A program made the position numbers and the translations under genes. A DNA stretch of 7,144 nucleotides, taken from assembly GCA_028277515.1 (NCBI GenBank), contig JANQGC010000099.1, positions 1-7,144 on the forward strand, given 5' to 3'. The stretch is from Anaerolineae bacterium (GTDB lineage Bacteria > Chloroflexota > Anaerolineae > Promineifilales > Promineifilaceae). Shown piece after piece: positions 1 to 4,552 of the stretch. How positions within the stretch are numbered: position 1 is the stretch's first letter; each line of letters begins with the position of its first letter. The notes below the pieces were generated by a model that worked only from the letters and a program-made list of their open reading frames with translations, was not told the origin of the DNA and did no database searches.

Positions 1-892
1 ATAGTCGCACCCCCTCCACAATCCGCTCCAATGCGGCCGTCGTTCTCGGTTCGTGAGTCAATATCAAGTGCTCCGCGCCGGCGGCTGCAAATTCATGGAA
101 AGATTGGGCCAGGGCTTCGGGCGATCCGCTGAGCGGATGTTCGAGGCGTGCATCTGCCGCTCCGAGATCGGGGAAGGTGCTCTCCACACCGACGGTCATG
201 CCCAGGCTGTTGATGTCGCGGCCAACATCGGCGCACGCTTTTTTCATCTTCTCTTTTGCTTCGGCCAAATCGGCCGCACGGCCGTACCAGGCGGTGTTCC
301 ATTGGTCGGCATATCGGGCGGTCAGGCGCATCATGCGCGGACCGAATGCGCCAACCATGATCGGGATACCCTGCGGCCGCGGGCCTAAGGGGGTGATCAG
401 ACAGTCTTGCACCCGGTAATGGTCACCATTGAAGGTGATTTGTTCGCCGCGCAGCAGAGGCTGAATGATCTGCAGCGCCTCCGCAAAGCGGCCAACTCTA
501 TTATCAAAAGGGAAGCCGAAGGCGTCGAACTCCGGTTTGTGCCAGCCCGCGCCCAGGCCAAGGATCAGGCGGCCGTCGCTGATCTCGTCCACGGTATGGG
601 CCATCTTGGCCATCAGCGCCGGATTGCGAAAGGGATTGCACAAGACCACGGTTCCCAACTCTGCACGTTGAGTCGCCTCGGCCAGAGCACAGAGCATGCT
701 CCAGCCCTCCCAGATACCTCCCGTTTTAAGTTCCCCTTCTTGCTCAAAGCGAAAGATGAGATGATCATAGATCCAGATTGAATCCAACCCGCCTTCATCG
801 GCCGTTTGTGCCAACTCACGTAAATGGGTATAGGAAGGAGCAAGGCCGGAATCTGTGTCTTCTGCATGATTAATGACAACGCCTATTTTCAT
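1..892 (-). CDS. LLM-class (luciferase-like) flavin/F420-dependent oxidoreductase, 3' end cut by window edge
   Basis: Translating the minus strand from the ATG at 892-890 gives 297 codons with no stop before the left edge. The family is usually about 290-330 residues, so probably only a few codons are missing. Seen: an N-terminal beta strand (MKIGVVIN, residues 1-8), the ADEGGLDSIWIYDH stretch (31-44) typical of luciferase-like TIM barrels, RAELGTVVL (76-84), NPFRNPALMAKMAHTVDEIS (87-106) and the family signature GRLILGLGAGWHKPEFDAFG (107-126), then RVGRFAEALQII (132-143). Family knowledge: these are cytoplasmic enzymes using FMN or coenzyme F420. Substrate and choice of cofactor cannot be read from the sequence. 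The start is supported by GAGGAA (905-900) 7 nt upstream. The gene is divergent from crtB, with its own candidate promoter at 926-953. No frameshift was found over the whole length. Confidence 0.9.
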   Translation of the reverse strand, partial: MKIGVVINHAEDTDSGLAPSYTHLRELAQTADEGGLDSIWIYDHLIFRFEQEGELKTGGIWEGWSMLCALAEATQRAELGTVVLCNPFRNPALMAKMAHTVDEISDGRLILGLGAGWHKPEFDAFGFPFDNRVGRFAEALQIIQPLLRGEQITFNGDHYRVQDCLITPLGPRPQGIPIMVGAFGPRMMRLTARYADQWNTAWYGRAADLAEAKEKMKKACADVGRDINSLGMTVGVESTFPDLGAADARLEHPLSGSPEALAQSFHEFAAAGAEHLILTHEPRTTAALERIVEGVRL

Positions 893-925
893 TTTACCAT
901 TCCTCAATGTGTTTAGTTCTTAGAG

Positions 926-953
926 AGTATCTTGTCCATTAAAAAGATGCCAA
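926..953 (-). promoter_or_regulatory. Candidate sigma70 promoter of the LLM oxidoreductase gene
   Basis: On the minus strand, TTGGCA (953-948), a 16-bp spacer and GATACT (931-926) form an acceptable -35/-10 pair. The predicted start is near 919, giving a short leader that contains the GAGGAA ribosome binding site. The match is moderate, and other AT-rich hexamers in the region could serve instead. It lies 18 bp left of the 11-bp repeat array, so a regulator bound there could affect both divergent promoters. Confidence 0.4.
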
Positions 954-970
954 TTTTCAATAAACCAACA

Positions 971-1014
971 TATTAACAATTATTGTACAAATACTTGACA
1001 AAATATTTACATTC
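971..1014. promoter_or_regulatory. Four 11-bp direct repeats overlapping the crtB -35 box; candidate CarH/LitR-type operator
   Basis: Seen: TTAACA (973-978), TGTACA (984-989), TTGACA (995-1000) and TTTACA (1006-1011), each starting exactly 11 bp after the last. Written as 11-mers (971-981, 982-992, 993-1003, 1004-1014), the second and fourth match nnTnTACAnnn exactly, and the first and third differ at one base. From memory of the literature, that 11-bp pattern spanning the -35 box is how MerR-family, cobalamin-binding CarH/LitR light sensors recognise carotenoid promoters. Inference: crtB is repressed in the dark by a CarH-like protein encoded outside this window. An 11-bp palindrome, ACAATTATTGT (976-986), lies inside the array. 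The region is AT-rich, so some matches could be chance, but the exact phasing is not easily explained that way. Confidence 0.6.
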
Positions 1015-1023
1015 AGTTATTAT
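995..1023 (+). promoter_or_regulatory. Sigma70-type promoter of the crtB operon
   Basis: A perfect -35 box TTGACA (995-1000), a 17-bp spacer and TATTAT (1018-1023, five of six matching TATAAT) point rightward toward crtB. The start would fall near 1030, giving a leader of about 70 nt. This is the best promoter match in the window. A -35 this strong fits a promoter that needs active repression, and the -35 box is itself one of the 11-bp repeats. Confidence 0.75.
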
Positions 1024-1029
1024 TTGAGG

Positions 1030-1080
1030 AACCTGGTTATCATTTATTTGCTCTTATTGTCGCCAGCCGAAAACCAGGTT
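1030..1080 (+). promoter_or_regulatory. Pair of AACCnGGTT palindromes flanking the crtB leader
   Basis: AACCTGGTT (1030-1038) and AACCAGGTT (1072-1080) are perfect reverse complements of each other. Each is also a palindrome around one central base. Their starts are 42 bp apart, about four helical turns. As RNA the two arms can form a 9-bp stem closing a 33-nt loop. The 5' arm would sit at the predicted transcript start and the 3' arm ends 7 nt before the GGAG ribosome binding site. They could be two half-operators for a dimeric repressor or a 5'-UTR stem affecting mRNA stability or initiation. The sequence alone does not decide. Confidence 0.5.
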
Positions 1081-1099
1081 GCAGATTGGAGAAGTAGCT

Positions 1100-2053
1100 A
1101 TGACCGTCATCATTAATGACACCTGGGAAAATACCCTCTTACGTATGGCCAATGAGGCGTGGCAATCGGTCCAGCCGGTCGTTGAAGTCAATCACAAAGA
1201 CAGTGATCTCCTGGCTGCCGCCTACGAGCATTGTAAAATCATGACGGCCGAACACAGCCGCTCCTTTTACATGGCTTCCGGTTTGATGCGTCCTGAAGTG
1301 CGCCGCGCTATCCGCGCTTTATACGCCTTCTGCCGTACCACGGATGATATTGTGGATGGTATGGGGTCGGACGCTTCGGCCGTCATGCGATTATGGCGCG
1401 AACGGGCGCTTAGCTGGCATCCACCGGAACATGAACTGGTGGCTGTGGCCTGGGCTGATGTGCGTGCACATTACGCCGTACCGCAACGGTATGCTGAGCA
1501 GTTAATCGACGGCGTTGCCCGCGATCTCTATCAGAATCGGTACGACAATTTTGCAGATTTATCAACGTATTGTTACGGGGTTGCTTCTACGGTAGGGCTG
1601 ATGAGTATGCATATTACCGGGTATAATAGTGAAGATGCGGTGCGATATGCTGTGAAGTTGGGTGTTGCTTTACAACTGACCAATGTACTGCGTGACGTCG
1701 CCGAGGATTGGCGGCGCAATCGTGTCTATCTGCCGCAGGATGAACTATGCCTCTTTGGGCTGAGCGATCAAGATATCGCTCACGGCGTTGAGACCGGTGA
1801 GTATGGCCGGCGCTGGCGCAATTTTATGCAGTTCCAGATCGCCCGCACACGCCAGATCTATGATGAGGCATGGCCTGGGATCCGGATGCTGCACCCTGAC
1901 GGCCGTTTCGCGATCGCTTCGGCGGCCGAATTTTACCGGGCAATTTTGCATGACATTGAAGCCCATGATTACGATGTGTTCAGCCGCCGTGCCTACGTCG
2001 GTAAGTGGGGTAAACTGCGCAGACTGCCCAAGATTTGGTGGCAAACGAAGTAA
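1100..2053 (+). CDS. crtB: Phytoene synthase (squalene/phytoene synthase family)
   Basis: 317 residues. The enzyme condenses two geranylgeranyl diphosphates to phytoene, the first committed step of C40 carotenoid synthesis, at the membrane surface. Seen: SRSFYMAS (53-60), the first Asp-rich motif DDIVD (82-86) after LYAFCRTT, LIDGVARDL (135-143), YCYGVASTVG (157-166), and the second Asp-rich region NVLRDVAEDWRRNRVYLPQDEL (195-216) with DVAED at 199-203. The two motifs bind Mg2+-diphosphate. Both are intact, so activity is expected. The ATG at 1100 is chosen because GGAG (1088-1091) lies 8 nt upstream; the in-frame TTG at 1079 lies inside the palindrome and has no such site. About 45 residues precede the core, slightly more than in many CrtB proteins. 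A squalene synthase or HpnC/HpnD-like role is possible but the motifs read more like CrtB. First gene of a likely three-gene operon. Confidence 0.88.
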   Translation: MTVIINDTWENTLLRMANEAWQSVQPVVEVNHKDSDLLAAAYEHCKIMTAEHSRSFYMASGLMRPEVRRAIRALYAFCRTTDDIVDGMGSDASAVMRLWRERALSWHPPEHELVAVAWADVRAHYAVPQRYAEQLIDGVARDLYQNRYDNFADLSTYCYGVASTVGLMSMHITGYNSEDAVRYAVKLGVALQLTNVLRDVAEDWRRNRVYLPQDELCLFGLSDQDIAHGVETGEYGRRWRNFMQFQIARTRQIYDEAWPGIRMLHPDGRFAIASAAEFYRAILHDIEAHDYDVFSRRAYVGKWGKLRRLPKIWWQTK

Positions 2054-2077
2054 TTACGGTGGTTTTAGAGGACGACA

Positions 2078-2617
2078 ATGGGCATTGTGTACGCTGTCAG
2101 TAAAAGTCAAAAACACGAATTTTCAAAGCAAACCGCCGGATCTGTTTTCCTGGTTGAAGGGGAAGGTGTGGAAGGAGATGCCCATCGCGGGGTCACTGTT
2201 AAGCACCGTTCGCGGGTTCGTCAAGATCCTACCCAGCCAAATTTAAGACAGGTGCATTTGATTCACCTGGAGTTGATTAAAGATTTGCAAGAACAGGGGT
2301 TTGCCGTCACACCGGGAGCGATGGGTGAAAATATTACCACGGCCGAAATCGATCTGTTGGCTTTGCCCACGGAAACGGTCTTACATCTTGGCCCACACGC
2401 TGTGATCCAGGTGACCGGGCTGCGCAATCCATGTGTGCAGTTGGATGGTTTCCAGCAAGGTTTGATGTCGGCCGTCCTGGACCGGGATGAAAAAGGAAAT
2501 CTGATCCGTAAGGCCGGCATTATGGCCATTGTGCTACGAAGCGGAATAGTCAGGCAGGGCGATCGTATTACGGTACAGCTTCCACCGCAGCCACACCGGC
2601 CGTTGGAACCCGTATGA
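2078..2617 (+). CDS. MOSC-domain protein
   Basis: 179 residues, essentially a single MOSC domain, the fold named after the C-terminal domain of molybdenum-cofactor sulfurase. Seen: GEGVEGDAHRG (28-38), RQVHLI (57-62), PGAMGENITT (79-88), TGLRNPC (113-119) with the conserved Cys119 of the family, and the closing strand GDRITVQ (161-167). Family knowledge: MOSC proteins carry sulfur on this cysteine or act with molybdenum cofactor in reductive detoxification (YiiM, YcbX, mARC). Stand-alone small MOSC proteins often have no assigned substrate, and none can be assigned here. The start ATG at 2078 has AGAGGA (2067-2072) 5 nt upstream. It begins 24 bp after crtB and overlaps the hydrolase start by 4 bp (ATGA), implying co-transcription. 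No partner molybdoenzyme or ferredoxin gene is present. Confidence 0.85.
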   Translation: MGIVYAVSKSQKHEFSKQTAGSVFLVEGEGVEGDAHRGVTVKHRSRVRQDPTQPNLRQVHLIHLELIKDLQEQGFAVTPGAMGENITTAEIDLLALPTETVLHLGPHAVIQVTGLRNPCVQLDGFQQGLMSAVLDRDEKGNLIRKAGIMAIVLRSGIVRQGDRITVQLPPQPHRPLEPV

Positions 2618-3519
2618 AAACAGTAACTATTGAACGGGTTTTAAAAGATACACGAGAAATTGAAGTAGCAACCGGCCGTTCCCTCGCATATCTCGATCTG
2701 GGGCAACCGAACGGCCTTCCAATCTTCTTTTTTCACGGCCTACCCGGCAGCCGGATCGAGGCCATCGCCCTGCATGAAAGCGCAAAAACACATGGCTTTC
2801 GCATCCTCGCCCCAGACCGGCCCGGATTCGGCGAATCAGATCCGCAGACCAGATATCGTTTTCTCGATTGGCCTTCTGAAATAGTGACTATGGCAGACAA
2901 TTTGGGACTGGACACCTTCGGGGTGATCGGTGTTTCCGGTGGCGGGCCATTCGCCCTGGCCTGCGCACACGCCATCCCAGAAAGACTTGAAATTGTGCTC
3001 GATATCGGTGGCTCTGCGCCTAAATGGACGGATGCCGCCTCTCGCCAGGAGCTGAGCAGAGTAGACCGGATCTTTTCAACGTTGGGCAGCTACCTGCCGG
3101 CACTCTTTCTGCGCCCGCCTTTCGCTTACATGGCCTACCGCCTTCATCGTATCGAAAATGGTCCCCAATTCGCTAAACTATTTGGCGATGCCATTTCTGA
3201 ACCGGATCGAAAGCTAATTGAGCAAGATTGGGTCGGCCGCCTGTTGATCCTTGACGCAAGAGAATCTTTCCGGCAGGGTACGAAAGCCGTTGCCGAAGAA
3301 TCAATTTTAAATTATAAATCGTGGGGTTTCGCGTTGAGCGAGATCAGTATGCCGGTCCACTTATTCCACGGTACGGAAGATAAATTGGTCCCTTTCTCCT
3401 TTGGGGAATTCAAAGCCCGAAGCATCCCGCGATCTGTATTCAACCCAATCAAAGGGCAGGGGCATTTTTATTTGCTGTTGAATAGCAACCTATTGTTTGA
3501 TTACATCACTGGCCACTGA
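2614..3519 (+). CDS. Alpha/beta-fold hydrolase
   Basis: 301 residues. Seen: the oxyanion-hole HGLPGSR motif (41-47), APDRPGFGESD (66-76), the nucleophile elbow GVSGGG (106-111) with Ser108, HGTEDKLVP (252-260) placing the acid at Asp256, and GQGHF (281-285) with His284. The Ser-Asp-His triad is complete, with a lid region at roughly 140-240. Family knowledge: alpha/beta hydrolases cleave esters, amides or related bonds; no substrate can be assigned. The ATG overlaps the MOSC stop by 4 bp with only a weak ribosome binding site, so translation is probably coupled to the upstream gene. It closes the crtB-MOSC-hydrolase unit, hinting at an accessory or lipid role, but that is only context. Its last 30 bp overlap the 3' end of rpe on the other strand. 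Confidence 0.87.
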   Translation: MKTVTIERVLKDTREIEVATGRSLAYLDLGQPNGLPIFFFHGLPGSRIEAIALHESAKTHGFRILAPDRPGFGESDPQTRYRFLDWPSEIVTMADNLGLDTFGVIGVSGGGPFALACAHAIPERLEIVLDIGGSAPKWTDAASRQELSRVDRIFSTLGSYLPALFLRPPFAYMAYRLHRIENGPQFAKLFGDAISEPDRKLIEQDWVGRLLILDARESFRQGTKAVAEESILNYKSWGFALSEISMPVHLFHGTEDKLVPFSFGEFKARSIPRSVFNPIKGQGHFYLLLNSNLLFDYITGH

Positions 3520-4203
3520 CTCACTTGTAACTTCTTTGAGCACCTTGCGGAGAGCGGCGATATTTTCGCCGATGCTTCCCTGGCCGCGGAAGATGGCGCT
3601 GCCTGCGACGAGGTTGTTGGCCCCGGCAGCGGCGATCATGGCAGCGTTGCCGGTGTCGATCCCCCCGTCAACCTGCAAATCGGCCGTGGAGCCAATCTCA
3701 TCCAGCATCGCCCGCAACCGGCGGATCTTATCCGTGCTGCGGAGGATATAGGATTGGCCACCGAAGCCGGGATTGACGGACATGATCAAAACCAGGTCAA
3801 CATCGGGCAGAATCTCTTGTAAGGTGATCAATGGTGTAGCCGGGTTGAGGGTGACCCCCGGTTTGACGCCCGATTCACGGATGGCCTGTACCGTGCGGTG
3901 CAGATGGGGGCAGGTTTCCACGTGCACGGTGAGAATGTCCGCGCCGGCGTGGGCGAAGTCGGCCAGGTAGCGATCCGGTTCTTCGATCATCAGATGCACA
4001 TCGACAATGGCTCCAAACTGATCGGCGATCGGCCGAACCGTGCGCACCATGATCGGACCGTAGGAAATATTGGGTACAAAATGGCCGTCCATGACATCGA
4101 CATGGATGTGCTCCGCACCGGCCAGCAACGCTTCTTCGACTTGTGCACCGAGTTGGCTGAAATCAGCGGCAAGGATGGAGGAGGCGAGTTTTACGTGGGT
4201 CAT
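3490..4203 (-). CDS. rpe: Ribulose-phosphate 3-epimerase
   Basis: 237 residues from the ATG at 4203. The cytoplasmic enzyme interconverts D-ribulose 5-phosphate and D-xylulose 5-phosphate in the pentose phosphate and Calvin pathways. Seen: ASSILAADF (7-15), HVDVMDGHFVPNIS (34-47) with metal ligands His34 and Asp36, DVHLMI (68-73) with His70, MSVNPGFGGQ (141-150), VDGGI (178-182) with catalytic Asp179, and the phosphate-binding end VAGSAIF (199-205). All expected active-site residues are present, with a C-terminal tail slightly longer than the usual 220 residues. The start is uncertain. An in-frame TTG at 4224 would add seven residues but lies inside the terminator hairpin, and the family normally begins near KLASSIL. 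No clear Shine-Dalgarno precedes the ATG because the hairpin T-run ends 6 nt before it. Confidence 0.93.
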   Translation of the reverse strand: MTHVKLASSILAADFSQLGAQVEEALLAGAEHIHVDVMDGHFVPNISYGPIMVRTVRPIADQFGAIVDVHLMIEEPDRYLADFAHAGADILTVHVETCPHLHRTVQAIRESGVKPGVTLNPATPLITLQEILPDVDLVLIMSVNPGFGGQSYILRSTDKIRRLRAMLDEIGSTADLQVDGGIDTGNAAMIAAAGANNLVAGSAIFRGQGSIGENIAALRKVLKEVTSESVASDVIKQ

Positions 4204-4209
4204 GTCAGG

Positions 4210-4243
4210 AAAAAATTGGTCCAATCTTTAAGATTGGACCAAT
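4210..4243 (-). terminator. Rho-independent terminator after the kinase gene
   Basis: Bases 4215-4228 and 4230-4243 are a perfect 14-bp inverted repeat around base 4229, followed on the minus strand by six T (4215-4210). It lies 12 bp after the kinase stop codon and 6 bp before the rpe ATG. Each arm contains its own palindrome, ATTGGTCCAAT (4215-4225) and ATTGGACCAAT (4233-4243), so a protein-binding role is also possible. The stem is AT-rich, with GG/CC only near the middle, so efficiency is uncertain. It may attenuate rather than end transcription into rpe. Confidence 0.7.
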
Positions 4244-4255
4244 CTGAATTTGTTC

Positions 4256-4552
4256 CTAGGGCAGCGGATAACAATTACCGCTGCCGAAAATGATCGAATG
4301 ATCGGCATTGGCTACGCGAGCACACATTGAGCTTGCGGCAGCCGGCCGGTCACTCTCACTATAGCCTCGGAACGGCCGCGGCCCGCCATACAAGATCCAG
4401 GGACCGCTGCCCGGTGAGCCGGCGTTGGCCTCGGACACGGTGTCGAAGTAAAAGTGCACATGCATGCCCGGCAGCGTCTCCGTGTAGCCAAAGGTTTCGT
4501 AATTAACAACATACGTGCCGCCATCCAGCGTGATGCCGTTGATGCGCACCGA
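4256..4552 (-). repeat. C-terminal HVHF domain, copy in the kinase
   Basis: Residues 694-791 of the kinase align without gaps over 98 positions to the end of the upstream gene (6754-7050), with about 60 identities by eye. Shared landmarks are HVHF (724-727), DTVS, ANAG, PGSGPW (740-745), LYGG, SSMC (767-770), VAN, DHSII, GNC (785-787) and a final PLP at the very C-terminus. Two cysteines (770 and 787) are kept in both copies and could form a disulfide outside the cell. I do not recognise the family. Confidence 0.85.

Noticed and set aside
53..781. Open frames on the plus strand across the LLM oxidoreductase gene (up to 124 codons).
   Set aside because: They are antisense to a continuous, well-conserved luciferase-like protein and their translations show no recognisable domain.
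613..879. An 88-codon minus-strand frame beginning at a TTG or ATG near 879.
   Set aside because: It is a shifted frame inside the LLM oxidoreductase; the correct frame starts at 892 and contains all the family motifs.
889..900. A three-codon minus-strand mini-ORF (ATG GTA AAA TGA) whose stop overlaps the LLM oxidoreductase start.
   Set aside because: Its ATG is too close to the GAGGAA site (900 is part of it) for initiation; it is probably chance.
1079..1099. An upstream in-frame TTG start for crtB at 1079.
   Set aside because: The ATG at 1100 has GGAG at ideal spacing, whereas the TTG lies within the AACCAGGTT arm with no ribosome binding site.
3555..3571. Hairpin CGGCGA-TATTT-TCGCCG, 35 bp after the hydrolase stop, as a terminator for the crtB operon.
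   Set aside because: The stem is only 6 bp, it lies inside rpe coding sequence and no T-run follows it, so it is not a convincing terminator.
4263..4276. A 14-base exact match to the core of the E. coli lac operator (AGCGGATAACAATT), also the start of a common sequencing primer site.
   Set aside because: It lies in frame in the last codons of the kinase, encoding residues that align with the paralogue, and the flanks do not continue into lac or vector sequence. It is most likely coincidence, not an operator or vector contamination.
3898..4293. A 131-codon plus-strand frame opposite rpe and the kinase 3' end.
   Set aside because: It is a shadow of rpe, crosses the terminator hairpin and has no domain or ribosome binding site.
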